A stretch of DNA of 64,000 bases from Halopseudomonas salegens (GCF_900105655.1 NZ_LT629787.1:2356001-2420000), one strand, 5' to 3'; positions 8,075 through 17,642 are shown, counted from the first letter of the stretch. A program made the numbers and translations. Notes: generated by a model not told the origin, from the sequence alone.

Positions 8075-8697
8075 AAACCCACCGCCATCAACCGCCGTAC
8101 TTCACCCAGTTGCGGTAAATCCAGCACCAGCTCGATCGCCAGCGGCAAACGCGCACTGTCGCTGCCATCCGCCGGTGGCCAGGAATCCACGCGTTCAATA
8201 CCGCTGTCAGTGCGCACCAGGAAATAGAAACTGCTGTTGATTCCCAATTGCTCGTCTTCGTCAACCAGGTCGGCAAATCGCTGCAAGCGTTTACTCTCCG
8301 GATCGACCACATCCACCCCTGGCCATAGCTCGCGCTCCAGCCCGCGTTCATGCAACACCCAGGCAGTGCGGCGCAAGCGTTCACTGCCTCCGGCTCCGGA
8401 ACGCACCAACTCCAGACGCACCGCATCACTGCCGGGACGCAAACGCAGCGGTGGCAAGCGGTCACCGTATTCATCCCGCGTACTGCTGCTGATGACTTGA
8501 GCCAGGTCGCGCTCCAGCACGCTCAGTGTCACTTGCAAATCAGCCAGACGCTGAGATTGCCCCCGCGTGATGTGGTCGGCATCCAGTATCGCCCGCAGCC
8601 CCTGATGGGCCATGATGCTCATGACCGCAAATACGGCCAGTGCAACCAGAATTTCCAGCAGGGTAAAGCCCGCCTGATTCCGCGTAACTCTGATCAT
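8071..8697 (-). CDS. gspJ: Type II secretion minor pseudopilin J
   Basis: The 208-aa protein begins with a leader and QAG-FTLLEILVALAVFAVMS, a class III prepilin signal with Glu5. The GspJ-typical segments VTLSVLERDLAQVISSSTRDEYGD and RLRRTAWVLHERGLERE follow. It assembles with GspI and GspK into the pseudopilus tip after processing by a prepilin peptidase, which is not encoded in this window. It overlaps both gspI and gspK by 4 bases. Confidence 0.93.
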   Translation of the reverse strand: MIRVTRNQAGFTLLEILVALAVFAVMSIMAHQGLRAILDADHITRGQSQRLADLQVTLSVLERDLAQVISSSTRDEYGDRLPPLRLRPGSDAVRLELVRSGAGGSERLRRTAWVLHERGLERELWPGVDVVDPESKRLQRFADLVDEDEQLGINSSFYFLVRTDSGIERVDSWPPADGSDSARLPLAIELVLDLPQLGEVRRLMAVGL

Positions 8698-9083
8698 GGC
8701 AACACAAACCCGCTGACGGTGGCGCGTTGCTGTTCTTCGCCCTGCTCCGCCAGCCAGAGACGCACATCTATACGTCGTACGGTGGGCAAGGGCAAAGCTG
8801 CTTGCGGGGCGTAATCAGTGATTTCCAGCTGATAGGCGAAACGGTAAGGCCCCATCTCGGCCTGACCACTACGCTCCCCCGGAGACGCCTGACGCATGCC
8901 GGTTTCATACTCAGCCAGGATATTCTGCCCGGCCCAGTGGGCCATGGTGCGCTCCTGCAGATAGGCGCTATTGCGCGCATGATCCGCGCCACTCTTGACC
9001 AGAGCAGCCAGCGCGACACCCAGTACGGTGAGCGCAACCAGCACTTCCAGCAGGGTAAATCCACGCTCAAGGCTGCGCTTCAT
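8694..9083 (-). CDS. gspI: Type II secretion minor pseudopilin I
   Basis: This 129-aa minor pseudopilin has an ERG-FTLLEVLVALTVLGVALAAL prepilin signal with Glu5 and the GspI motif MAHWAGQNILAEYE. A beta-strand part (YRFAYQLEITDY, VRRIDVRLWL) follows. It nucleates the tip complex with GspJ and GspK. Its start lies inside the last codons of gspH (17-base overlap), and its end overlaps gspJ by 4 bases. Length is typical. Confidence 0.93.
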   Translation of the reverse strand: MKRSLERGFTLLEVLVALTVLGVALAALVKSGADHARNSAYLQERTMAHWAGQNILAEYETGMRQASPGERSGQAEMGPYRFAYQLEITDYAPQAALPLPTVRRIDVRLWLAEQGEEQQRATVSGFVLP

Positions 9084-9606
9084 TGATCACCTCGACCTGA
9101 CCATCCAGACTGATGTCGATAACCTGCTGCAAATTGCGCCCCGGCACTTGCAGAATCACCTGCGAGGGCGTCATCTCGCCGGTATTGCCCAGACGGATAT
9201 GCGGCTCCCAACTGCCGGTCTGGGACAAGGGGAGGCGACGGCCTTCCTGTTCCAGCACCACTTCCAGCAAACCCTGTTCAAATACCCGGGGCTGCAGCTG
9301 CTGATCCTGTACCGGCTGCCACTCGCGGCTGGCATTATCCAGGATCACCAGTTCCAGCAGGCTGTATCCATCCGGTCGCAGCCCCAGAGCACGCTCACCG
9401 CCGCCGGTAATCATTTGCTCGTCGCGCACCAGTCGCAACAGCCCGGCCAGTCGTTCGCTTTCGCTGCGCATCTGGCGTTCGGCACCATCGCCAATCGCCA
9501 GAGTCGCCATACTGACAATAATGCCCAGCAACAACAGCACCACAAGCAATTCCAGAATGGTAAAGCCGTGGCTGACTGCTCTTGGTTGCCGGGCACAACG
9601 CTGCAT
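9067..9606 (-). CDS. gspH: Type II secretion minor pseudopilin H
   Basis: The 179-aa protein has a prepilin signal SHG-FTILELLVVLLLLGIIVSMA with Glu5. The GspH family signature RLAGLLRLVRDEQMITGG follows, then a beta-rich globular part. GspH links the pseudopilus tip to the GspG shaft. The start codon shares one base with the gspG stop (TGATG arrangement), indicating translational coupling. Confidence 0.92.
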   Translation of the reverse strand: MQRCARQPRAVSHGFTILELLVVLLLLGIIVSMATLAIGDGAERQMRSESERLAGLLRLVRDEQMITGGGERALGLRPDGYSLLELVILDNASREWQPVQDQQLQPRVFEQGLLEVVLEQEGRRLPLSQTGSWEPHIRLGNTGEMTPSQVILQVPGRNLQQVIDISLDGQVEVINEAQP

Positions 9607-10067
9607 CAGCGCGTCTGGTCCGCGTTCCAGTTTCCGATGACGGCATTGGCTCCTTCACCACCCGGACGCCCATCGGCACCATAGCTGAACACGTCGTAAT
9701 CGCGTCCATCACGCCCTGGGCGCATATATTGATAGTCATTGCCCCAGGGGTCCTGCTGCAAACGATCCAGATAGCCGCCCTGCCGCCAGTTACGCGGGGC
9801 ATCGCCCCCCGTCGGCATTTCTACCAGTGCACGCAGCCCCTGTTCAGTGGTCGGATAATTGAAGTTGTCCAACCGGTAAAGGTTGAGCGCACTTTCAATG
9901 GCCCGCAGATCATTCTGTACCTTGGTAATCCGCGCCTGATCCGGGCGGTCCATAACCCGAGGCACCACCACGGCGGCCAGAATGCCGAGAATAACGACCA
10001 CGACCATGACTTCGATCAGAGTAAAACCACCCTGACGCCCTGTTGTTTTCTGTGCAGACATAAGCAT
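9606..10067 (-). CDS. gspG: Type II secretion major pseudopilin G
   Basis: The 153-aa major pseudopilin has the signal QGG-FTLIEVMVVVVILGILAA. The conserved LRAIESALNLYRLDNFNYPTTEQGL region and a C-terminal calcium-site segment (PGRDGRDYDVFSYGADG) follow. Subunits polymerise into the periplasmic piston that pushes substrates through the GspD secretin. The gene starts two bases after the gspF stop. ATGs at 10067 and 10061 are both possible starts and differ only in the leader. Confidence 0.96.
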   Translation of the reverse strand: MLMSAQKTTGRQGGFTLIEVMVVVVILGILAAVVVPRVMDRPDQARITKVQNDLRAIESALNLYRLDNFNYPTTEQGLRALVEMPTGGDAPRNWRQGGYLDRLQQDPWGNDYQYMRPGRDGRDYDVFSYGADGRPGGEGANAVIGNWNADQTR

Positions 10068-10069
10068 AT

Positions 10070-11281
10070 TCAGTTGACCAGTTGGTTGAGTTCGAAAATT
10101 GGCAACAGAATCGCCAATACGATGATGAGAACAATACCGCCCATGGCCAGGATCAACAGAGGCTCGAAAACCCCCATGACCATGGCAATGCGTGATTCCA
10201 GCTCACGCTCCTGGGTTTCGGCTGCACGCTCGAGCATGTCGTCCAGTGTACCGCTGCTTTCCCCGCTCTTGATCAGACTCAGGGTCATCGGCGGGAAATA
10301 GCCACTGCGCTCCAGCGAGTGACCCACTCCAGCCCCTTCACGCACCCGGCGGGCGGCGTCCGTAACCGCTTCCCGCATGGGTGTGTTGGTGATCACGCTG
10401 GCGCTCATGTTGAGCGCCTCCAGTAGCGGCACACCACTCCCCGCCAGAATATTCAGTGTGCGGGCAAAGCGCGCGGTGTTCAGACCACGCGTCAGGCGCC
10501 CTATCAACGGCAAGCGCAGCATGGTGCGGTCCCAGGCAAAACGGAAACCCGGGCGCTTGAGCATGTAGCGCACAACGAAAACGGCCCCGATCAGTATCGC
10601 CAGCAGCAGCAAGCCCCAGTCTCGCAAACCGTCACTGACTGCAATCAGGGCGGTGGTCAACCAGGGCAACTCCTGATTCATGCCGGCAAAGACTTGCACC
10701 ACCTCGGGCACCACATAGGTCAGCAAGGCCACAGTAACCAGTATGGCAACCAGGGTCAGTGTGGCTGGATAGAACATGGCCAGGAGGATTTTCTGGCGCA
10801 TGGCATTCTGCGCTTCCACATTGTCGGCCAGTCGCTCCAGCACCAGATCAAGCCGCCCGGCCTGCTCGCCCGAGGCGATGGTGGTGCGATAGATAGCGGG
10901 AAATACCGAGGGAAACTCGCTCAACGCATGCGCCAGCGGCAGCCCTTCCATTACCCTGGTTCGCACCGCAGACAAGGTATTGCGAACCCGTTGCGACTCG
11001 CTCTGCCGGGCCACCGTGCCCAAGACTTCCTCGATCGGCATGCCAGCCCGCGCCAGCGTTGCCATTTGCCGGGTAGCCAACGCCAGTTCCAGGGGTTTGA
11101 CGCGGGCCTGGAAAACCGGCAAACGCAGCCATGAAACCTTTTCCGCTACCTGGTCGACCGACACCGGCATCAGACCCTGATCACGCAGTCGTGAACGTAC
11201 CTGGCGCGAAGAGTCTCCCTCTTCAACCCCTTTGCAGGTCTTGCCCCGTGCGTCCAGAGCGACGTACTCAAAAGCCGGCAT
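10070..11281 (-). CDS. gspF: Type II secretion inner-membrane platform protein F
   Basis: The 403-aa polytopic protein begins MPAFEYVALDARGKTCKGVEEGDS, typical of GspF. It has two homologous cytoplasmic helical domains and three membrane helices (near residues 170, 220 and 375). The conserved VIASGEQAGRLDLVLERLAD and SLIKSGESSGTLDDMLERAA repeats are present. It forms the membrane platform core that interacts with GspE and GspL. It begins two bases after the gspE stop. Confidence 0.95.
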   Translation of the reverse strand: MPAFEYVALDARGKTCKGVEEGDSSRQVRSRLRDQGLMPVSVDQVAEKVSWLRLPVFQARVKPLELALATRQMATLARAGMPIEEVLGTVARQSESQRVRNTLSAVRTRVMEGLPLAHALSEFPSVFPAIYRTTIASGEQAGRLDLVLERLADNVEAQNAMRQKILLAMFYPATLTLVAILVTVALLTYVVPEVVQVFAGMNQELPWLTTALIAVSDGLRDWGLLLLAILIGAVFVVRYMLKRPGFRFAWDRTMLRLPLIGRLTRGLNTARFARTLNILAGSGVPLLEALNMSASVITNTPMREAVTDAARRVREGAGVGHSLERSGYFPPMTLSLIKSGESSGTLDDMLERAAETQERELESRIAMVMGVFEPLLILAMGGIVLIIVLAILLPIFELNQLVN

Positions 11282-11283
11282 GC

Positions 11284-12801
11284 TCAGTCTTCCCGCGTTA
11301 CGCGTAATACTTCTTCGAGGGTGGTCTGCCCAGCCAATACCCGACGCAGCCCATCATGACGAATCCCCATTTGCCCCAACCGCGCATGCTTGACCATGAC
11401 CTGCTCACTGGCACCATCGTGAATCAGCGTGCGCAGCGTATCGTCAATTTCGATCAGCTCGTAAATCCCGGTTCGACCACGATACCCTGTGCCGTTGCAG
11501 GCATCACAGCCAACCGCCCGGTACAGCGTCGGTGGCTGATGTTCATCCACGCCCATCAGGCGGCATTCATGGGTCGAGGCCTGGTGTGCTTCACGGCAAT
11601 CCGGGCACAAGGTGCGCACCAGACGCTGGGCGAGCACCCCGTTCAGCGTGGAAGACAGCAGAAAAGGTTCGACACCCATGTCACGCAGACGGGTAATCGC
11701 ACCCACTGCGGTATTGGTGTGCAGCGTGGAGAAAACCAGGTGACCGGTCAGACTGGCCTGAATGGCTATCTGCACGGTATCCACGTCACGGATCTCGCCG
11801 ACCATGACCACATCCGGATCCTGACGCAGAATGGCGCGCAAACCACGGGCAAAGGTCATGTCGACCTTGGTATTGATCTGGGTCTGGCCGATGCCGTCGA
11901 GGTAATACTCGATCGGGTCTTCTACCGTAAGAATATTGCGGCTGCGATCATTCAGCCGCATCAAGGCTGAATACAGGGTCGTCGTCTTGCCCGAACCAGT
12001 CGGGCCGGTGACCAGCACGATGCCATGCGGCCGGCTGATGACACGTTCCATGGCGTCATAGTGCTCCTCGCACATACCCAGCTGACGCAACTCCAGGCGC
12101 CCCGCCTGCTTGTCGAGCAAGCGCAGCACCACGCGTTCGCCATGCCCGGAGGGCAGCGTAGAGACCCGCACATCCACCGCCCGACCAACCAGACGCAAGC
12201 CAATACGACCATCCTGGGGCAGGCGCTTTTCAGCGATGTCCAGCTTGGCCATGACCTTGATCCGCGAAACGATGACCGGTGCCAGCGCGCGCGGTGGCTC
12301 AAGCACTTCGCGCAACACACCATCGACGCGCATACGAATCGACAGGCGATTTTCAAAGGGTTCGATATGTATGTCCGAGGCATTTTCCTTCACCGCCTCG
12401 GACAGCAGGGCATTGATCAGCCGAATGATCGGCGCCTCATCCTGCGACTCGAGCAGGTCTTCCGGCTCGGACAGCGACTGGGCCACCGACATGAGATCGG
12501 CATCATCACTCAGGCCTTCAACAAACTGCATGGCATCGTTGGCCGAGCGCTCGTAACGATCACGCAATCGCGCAGCGAAAGCATCATCATCCAGCAACAC
12601 CGGTTGCAGCGGATGACCGGCACGGCGACGCAACTCCAGCAGTGCTTGCGGGTCGCAATCCGCCCGCACAAACACTTCCAGGCTGTCATTGTGCAAGTCC
12701 CCCGCGAGCACCCCAAAGCGCCGGGCAAATCGGTAACCCGTCTCGGCATGCTGTTCCGGGCGTTCGGCAAATTCGCTGATGCTGCTCTGCTCGATACTCA
12801 T
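11284..12801 (-). CDS. gspE: Type II secretion ATPase E
   Basis: This 505-aa cytoplasmic ATPase drives pseudopilus assembly. It has an N-terminal GspL-binding region, the ENASDIHIEP motif, a Walker A GPTGSGKTTT near residue 265, an Asp box (TVEDPIEY), a Walker B VGEIRD and a His box region (TGHLVFSTLHTN). A tetracysteine zinc site is formed by CPDC (about residue 399) and CDAC (about 431). It ends with the GRTGIYELIEID segment. All catalytic elements are intact. Confidence 0.96.
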   Translation of the reverse strand: MSIEQSSISEFAERPEQHAETGYRFARRFGVLAGDLHNDSLEVFVRADCDPQALLELRRRAGHPLQPVLLDDDAFAARLRDRYERSANDAMQFVEGLSDDADLMSVAQSLSEPEDLLESQDEAPIIRLINALLSEAVKENASDIHIEPFENRLSIRMRVDGVLREVLEPPRALAPVIVSRIKVMAKLDIAEKRLPQDGRIGLRLVGRAVDVRVSTLPSGHGERVVLRLLDKQAGRLELRQLGMCEEHYDAMERVISRPHGIVLVTGPTGSGKTTTLYSALMRLNDRSRNILTVEDPIEYYLDGIGQTQINTKVDMTFARGLRAILRQDPDVVMVGEIRDVDTVQIAIQASLTGHLVFSTLHTNTAVGAITRLRDMGVEPFLLSSTLNGVLAQRLVRTLCPDCREAHQASTHECRLMGVDEHQPPTLYRAVGCDACNGTGYRGRTGIYELIEIDDTLRTLIHDGASEQVMVKHARLGQMGIRHDGLRRVLAGQTTLEEVLRVTRED

Positions 12802-12810
12802 GGCAGCACC

Positions 12811-14850
12811 TCAGGAACCCGGCGGCGCGGGGATGCGGGTTTGCGACGGCGGCTTGCCCTGCAATGCGTTTTCAAAAGGGGCTGGCAGGGACAGCAAATA
12901 GTTCCAGTCCGGCAACACCGGCACCTGATCACGCGATACCAGGCCACGCTTGGTCTGCTGCTCCTTGAGCTGCTGGTCGCGAATGAAGCTGTATTTACCG
13001 TGGGTCAGGCTTTCCGCGACCATGCTGTCGCGCACGATGACCGGGCGGATAAATATCATCAGGTTGCGTTTTTCCTGCCGTGCAGTGTCATAACGGAACA
13101 GCCGCCCCAAGCCGGGAATATTCCCCAGCCCGGGCACCTGATCGCGGGTTTCCACCATCTGATCGTCAATCAGACCGCCGAGTACAATCAACTGATCATC
13201 ATCGACCATGACGTGCGTGCTCAGGTTGCGGGTATTGGTAACGATATCCGCCGCACCCGTTACACCGGGAGCAATCTGCGAGACTTCCTGGGCAATCTCC
13301 AGGCGCACGGCATTGCCTTCATTGATTTGCGGACGGATGCGCAGCTTGATGCCGACATCTTCACGCTGAATGGTATCGAATGCCTGGCCGGAGTCTTCCA
13401 CCGAACGCCCGACCACGAAGGGCACATTCTGGCCCACCACGATTTCCGCTTCTTCGTTGTCCAGGGTCAGCAGGCTGGGAGTGGAGAGAATATTGCTCGA
13501 ACTGTCGCCCTGCAATGCGCTGACCAGCAGGGCAATCTGTGAACTGCCCAGACTGCCGATACCGCCGAGGGTCGCACCACTGCCAATCGACGGCGGCGAG
13601 GAGATATTGCCTTCGAGGAAAGAGTTGATGCCAGCGCCCAGATCAAGCAGGCCCTGACTGCGATTGAAGTTGATGATGCCCACGCCGGTACGTTCATTGC
13701 CAAAGCCCCACTGTACGCCCAGCTCGCGCGCCCGATCATAGGAAACTTCGGCAATGACGGCTTCGACCAATACCTGGGCACGGCGAATATCCAGCTGGCG
13801 GATAATACCGGACAACTCGCGGCTGATTTCCGCCGGCCCGAAAATGACGACCGAATTGGTACTCTCGTGCGCCTGAATGCGAATAAGGTTTTGCTGTCGG
13901 CTGCTGGAGCTTGTTGAGCCACCCGCCGATGAGCTGCCCGTTTGCTGGTATTGGGGCTCATCACGACCTTCAGCAATACCGCGCAGGACTTCAGCCACTT
14001 CTTCGGCGTTGGCGTAGCGCAGATAATGCACCTGCGTGGCACCACCTTCTCCCTCCACATCCAGGCGTTCTATCATGCTGCGCAGAGCTCGGCGGGTTTC
14101 CGGGTCGCCGCGCAAGACCACTGTATTGGTGCGTTCATCGGCGATAAGCCGACTGCGCTGATTGAACTCTTCACCCGGTTGAGCATCCAGACCCTCGATG
14201 ATGCGAACCATGTCAACGGCCGAACCGTGTTGCAGTTTAACCAGCTCGAAATCCTCCATGGATTCGAGGTCAATGCGCTCAATCAGGCTCTGAATACGGC
14301 GAACATTGGCTGCCGTATCGGCAATCACCAGACTGTTGGACTCGGCCGCCGCAGCCAGGTGCCCGCCTTTCGGCACCAGAGGGCGCAAAATACGCACCAG
14401 CTGACCGGCATTGATATGTTTGACGCTGATGACATGAGTAATCATATCGTCGCCACGTGAGTCGGCGGTCAAGCCGGGGACTTCATTTTCCTTGGCCTGG
14501 ATATCCGGCACAATTCGCACCGACCCATCAGCACCTTCGACAGCGGCAAAGCCATAGGATTTGAGCACGCCGAGAAACAGGTCATAGAGATCACCACGTC
14601 GAATCGGCGCACCGGATACAACATTGACCTGACCGCGCACGCGGGGATCGACAATAAAGTTGATACCAATCTCCTGACTGACAATTTCGATCAGTCCGTT
14701 GATTTCGGCATCACGCAAATTGAGTGTCAGCTCTTCGTCCGGATTTTCTACAGTCATGGCACTGACAGGCAAGCTGAGGCCAGCACTGAGCAGACCGAGA
14801 CTCAATACCAGAGGCAGGGCACGGCGGGAAAACTGGGGCATCTTTGGCAT
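12811..14850 (-). CDS. gspD: Type II secretion outer-membrane secretin D
   Basis: The 679-aa secretin has a signal peptide (cleaved near SAM, about residue 32), N0 to N3 periplasmic domains and the secretin core with VPFVVGRSVED and a C-terminal VPGLGNIPGLGRLFR stretch. A Gly/Ser-rich insertion (SSSAGGSTSSSS) lies in the N3 region near residue 310. A C-terminal extension of about 60 residues ends in Pro-rich sequence, where a pilotin-binding S domain often sits. It forms the outer-membrane channel and is encoded directly after gspC. Confidence 0.96.
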   Translation of the reverse strand: MPKMPQFSRRALPLVLSLGLLSAGLSLPVSAMTVENPDEELTLNLRDAEINGLIEIVSQEIGINFIVDPRVRGQVNVVSGAPIRRGDLYDLFLGVLKSYGFAAVEGADGSVRIVPDIQAKENEVPGLTADSRGDDMITHVISVKHINAGQLVRILRPLVPKGGHLAAAAESNSLVIADTAANVRRIQSLIERIDLESMEDFELVKLQHGSAVDMVRIIEGLDAQPGEEFNQRSRLIADERTNTVVLRGDPETRRALRSMIERLDVEGEGGATQVHYLRYANAEEVAEVLRGIAEGRDEPQYQQTGSSSAGGSTSSSSRQQNLIRIQAHESTNSVVIFGPAEISRELSGIIRQLDIRRAQVLVEAVIAEVSYDRARELGVQWGFGNERTGVGIINFNRSQGLLDLGAGINSFLEGNISSPPSIGSGATLGGIGSLGSSQIALLVSALQGDSSSNILSTPSLLTLDNEEAEIVVGQNVPFVVGRSVEDSGQAFDTIQREDVGIKLRIRPQINEGNAVRLEIAQEVSQIAPGVTGAADIVTNTRNLSTHVMVDDDQLIVLGGLIDDQMVETRDQVPGLGNIPGLGRLFRYDTARQEKRNLMIFIRPVIVRDSMVAESLTHGKYSFIRDQQLKEQQTKRGLVSRDQVPVLPDWNYLLSLPAPFENALQGKPPSQTRIPAPPGS

Positions 14851-14856
14851 CGTTTC

Positions 14857-15726
14857 TCAATCCAGACTGATCGTTAGGCTTAAGGGTTCACCGTTGCGCT
14901 CAAGGTAGAGCGCAACCGAGCTGGAACTGCCCAGCTCTTGCAAAATATCGCGGTAATCGTTGATTTCGGCTACCGGCGTGCCTTCCACGGAAATGATGAC
15001 ATCTCCGGGTTCCAGGCCCGCTGCGGTAAATTCGCGTTCATTGCGTGCCGGGTTGACCTCGAGCCCATACACTTCACCGTCAACCATCACCGGATTGGCA
15101 CTGACCACCTCGAGAAAACGCTGCGGATCGCTGGTCCAGGCCTCGCGATCGATTCGCGGCATGCCACCCATATCTTCGCTGGGGATATCCACCATTCGCT
15201 CTGGCGCCGCCGACGAACTTCCGGCGCGACTGCCGGAGCGCTGCTCTGAACGCTTCTGCAATCTCAGGGTTTCCAGAACACCGTCGCGTGCCAGCAGAAC
15301 CCGATCACCCAGTACCTGATCAAGGCGTACATTCCCCGGCAGGTCGGCACCGACGCGATAGAGGCGCTCACTCTGACCCTGAGTGGTAAGAATAGCGGCG
15401 CTGCGCGCTGGATCAGGATCGGCAAAAACCCCTTTCAGAACCCAGTTGAGGGAGGTGTCGGGGGCATCAATGGTAACGACGCCAGCGCTTTGAGCTGCCT
15501 GACCAAAAACCGACAGGCGAGCCAATTCGGCAAAGCCGGCGCTGCGACGATTACGCTCACCGGCTGATGCCGAAGCAGCGGTCGGCGGCTCGTAAGCAGG
15601 CAACATGATGGATGGTTCGAGTACTATCCAGGTCAGACGGGCCAACAGCAGTGCACAGACCAGTGCCAACAGCAAAGTTGCGAAACGCAGCAAGGTATCC
15701 AAGGGTATCCGGGCAGCCAACGGCAT
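14857..15726 (-). CDS. gspC: Type II secretion protein C
   Basis: The first gene of the operon encodes a 289-aa bitopic protein. It has an inner-membrane helix (about residues 12-33), a homology region (SVFGQ and LNWVLKGVFADPDPARSAAIL) and a C-terminal PDZ domain (GLEPGDVIISVEGTPVAEINDY). GspC links the inner-membrane platform to the N0 domain of GspD and is thought to recruit substrates. GGAGAACAC directly precedes the ATG. The first half has a Ser/Arg-rich linker before the PDZ. Confidence 0.93.
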   Translation of the reverse strand: MPLAARIPLDTLLRFATLLLALVCALLLARLTWIVLEPSIMLPAYEPPTAASASAGERNRRSAGFAELARLSVFGQAAQSAGVVTIDAPDTSLNWVLKGVFADPDPARSAAILTTQGQSERLYRVGADLPGNVRLDQVLGDRVLLARDGVLETLRLQKRSEQRSGSRAGSSSAAPERMVDIPSEDMGGMPRIDREAWTSDPQRFLEVVSANPVMVDGEVYGLEVNPARNEREFTAAGLEPGDVIISVEGTPVAEINDYRDILQELGSSSSVALYLERNGEPLSLTISLD

Positions 15727-15945
15727 GTGTTCTCCAGGGCAAAGACTGCGGCGAGGCGCGCCGGCGTCAGCAAACGGCTGTCAGTATGCCCACACTTCTT
15801 TGCAAAATTATTGTTATACGCCTGAAACAGGTCATAAACCTTCATCCGATTGTCACGAATTTATCAGTAGCCAGCAACCCCCCTGAAAAGGTTAATTCAG
15901 AGCCTCGCTCACAGTAACCTTGCCCTCCTGTTTCAATGTGAACCG

Positions 15946-15967
15946 CAATCACCTATTCGGGTGATTG
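15946..15967. promoter_or_regulatory. Perfect 8-bp dyad, candidate operator
   Basis: CAATCACC-TATTCG-GGTGATTG is a perfect inverted repeat, extended by CC/GG pairs outside one mismatched base. It lies near the middle of the divergent gspC/hydrolase region, where a regulator could control both sides. No cognate regulator gene is adjacent. Confidence 0.45.
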
Positions 15968-16075
15968 TGGTAAACTGTCTCATCATTGCTACTAATGACG
16001 TCACATCGACAGCAACGAAATGCCACAAAGATCCCGACTTGAGACTTGCCAGTCGCCTGAATCGGGACTTTACTA

Positions 16076-16110
16076 GCGGGAGCGGTCACAGCATCGCCCG
16101 CCGGCTTTTT
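16076..16110 (+). terminator. Terminator-like hairpin in the leader of the hydrolase gene
   Basis: GCGGG and CCCGC pair around an inner CG/CG step, and CGGCTTTTT follows. It lies 56 bases before the hydrolase ATG. A second possible long-range stem (ATCCCGA with TCGGGA, 16031-16067) precedes it. The arrangement could be an attenuator, but no known riboswitch consensus was recognised. Confidence 0.35.
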
Positions 16111-16166
16111 CATGTCCTGAACGTGAGCCAGGTAAGAACAACAACAAAGCAAGCCAGGAGAATTCC

Positions 16167-17642
16167 ATGTTTTCACTTCGTAAAACCGCGTTGATTGGTC
16201 TCAGCGTCAGCGCCATAGCCCTGTCCGGCTGTCTCAGCGGGGGCGGAGGCGGCGGCAGCGATGATGTCGTTACGCCTGAACCGCAAACACCACAGCAAGA
16301 ACGCATCGATGATGGCTTCTTTTTTGTAGCCGACAGTGTTGTGGATGATTTCGAGCCAATAAGCGGTACAGAGACCCAGCGCTTTGCCGGTGAGTTGGAC
16401 GGTGCTGGTTACCGGGTTGAAATTCCGCCGAACTGGAACGGCACCCTGGTCATGTGGGCTCACGGTTTCCGTGGCGAAGGGCCGGAGCTGACCGTTGACA
16501 ACCCACCCATCCGCGAGCACCTGATTGCCCAGGGTTATGCATGGGCCGCATCCAGCTACAGTGCCAATTTCTATGATGTGCGCGCAGGGGTGGTTGATAC
16601 CAACAAACTGGCCCTGGCCTTCAGTGACATTACCGGTGCTGCAGAGCCTGATCGCTTCCTGATCAGTGGCTTTTCCATGGGCGGCCATGTTACCGGGGCT
16701 GCGATTGAAGTCGAGAACATCCAGGCGCTGTCGCAAGTTGATCTGGACGTGAACTATTCAGCGGCTCTGCCAATGTGCGGCGTAATGGGCGACACGACGC
16801 TGTTCGACTATTTTGGCGCCTACGGATTGTCCCTGTTCCAGCTGGCTGGCGTAGGCCCTGACGAGTATCCGATCAGCGCTGAAGATGCGGCAGACCGTCT
16901 GGCCGTTGCCCGCGACGTACTCTGGACCGACTACGATGCCAACAAGAATGCCGATGGCCTGACTTCAGAAGGCCTGGGGCTGTTTGCTACCCTGCAGAAC
17001 CTGAGCGGTGGAGCACGGCCTATTTATCAGTTCTCGTTCGGTGCCTACCAGGACCTGCTGCAAGGTTTCGTCGGTACGGATGGTACGGTAACTGGTATTC
17101 TTAACGACAATGTGGTCGACACCACCTACATCCGCTACCGTTTCCAAAGCCCGCAGCCGGGTCCGAACATGCCCGGCAATCCCAACGAAGCCGGCTTGAC
17201 GACAGCGGAACAGGGTTTCAATTCAGTGATTGCCCAATCAATACCCGATAACGACGCGAACCCGTTGCGCAATGATGGGCCACCGCTCATCCCACGCATC
17301 AATGGTGAGTTCGATATCCCGGTATTGACCATGCATGGCCTGGGCGATCTGTTTGTGCCCTTCAGCATGCAACAGATCTACCGTAACCGTGCAGTCGCAG
17401 CAGGTAATGGTGATTTGCTGGTACAACGGGCCATTCGTGACCCCAATCATTGCGGGTTCACCAGTGGTGAGATTATCGAGGCCTTTGATGATCTGATTGC
17501 CTGGGTAGATCAGGGCATTACTCCAGACGGCGATGACATCATGAACCCGGCTGCAGTAGCCGACTCGAGCTTTGGCTGTCAGTTCTCGCGCGCCAACCGC
17601 TTTGCCGGTACTGCACTGGCACCGGCTACCGCGTGCCCGTAA
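16167..17642 (+). CDS. Lipoprotein alpha/beta hydrolase, probably cell-surface or secreted
   Basis: The 491-aa protein has a lipoprotein signal (lipobox LSGC, Cys22), then a Gly-rich tether (CLSGGGGGGSDD). The alpha/beta hydrolase domain has an oxyanion-hole-like WAHGFRG (about residue 100), a nucleophile elbow GFSMGG (Ser170), a likely acid in HGLGDLFVP (about 393) and a His in DPNHCGF (about 427). The Ser-Asp-His order fits an esterase/peptidase-like enzyme; the substrate is unknown. The gene faces away from the T2SS operon and is followed by a strong terminator. The tether resembles that of neighbouring PhoX and suggests surface display; T2SS export is inference. Confidence 0.82.
   Translation: MFSLRKTALIGLSVSAIALSGCLSGGGGGGSDDVVTPEPQTPQQERIDDGFFFVADSVVDDFEPISGTETQRFAGELDGAGYRVEIPPNWNGTLVMWAHGFRGEGPELTVDNPPIREHLIAQGYAWAASSYSANFYDVRAGVVDTNKLALAFSDITGAAEPDRFLISGFSMGGHVTGAAIEVENIQALSQVDLDVNYSAALPMCGVMGDTTLFDYFGAYGLSLFQLAGVGPDEYPISAEDAADRLAVARDVLWTDYDANKNADGLTSEGLGLFATLQNLSGGARPIYQFSFGAYQDLLQGFVGTDGTVTGILNDNVVDTTYIRYRFQSPQPGPNMPGNPNEAGLTTAEQGFNSVIAQSIPDNDANPLRNDGPPLIPRINGEFDIPVLTMHGLGDLFVPFSMQQIYRNRAVAAGNGDLLVQRAIRDPNHCGFTSGEIIEAFDDLIAWVDQGITPDGDDIMNPAAVADSSFGCQFSRANRFAGTALAPATACP

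Larger units (their letters stand above)
15727..16166. other. Divergent intergenic region between gspC and the hydrolase gene
   Basis: This 440-base gap holds no convincing gene. It must contain promoters for the gsp operon (minus) and the hydrolase (plus), but I could not place -35/-10 pairs with confidence. Two structured elements are listed separately: a dyad at 15946-15967 and a hairpin with a T-tract at 16076-16110. Confidence 0.6.

Noticed and set aside
15727..15930. Sigma-70 promoter for gspC
   Set aside because: TATAAC occurs on the minus strand, but no acceptable -35 box lies 16-18 bases upstream.
16028..16112. Known riboswitch in the hydrolase leader
   Set aside because: I compared the stems mentally with c-di-GMP, glycine and cobalamin consensus patterns and found no match. 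Only a hairpin with a T-tract is reported.
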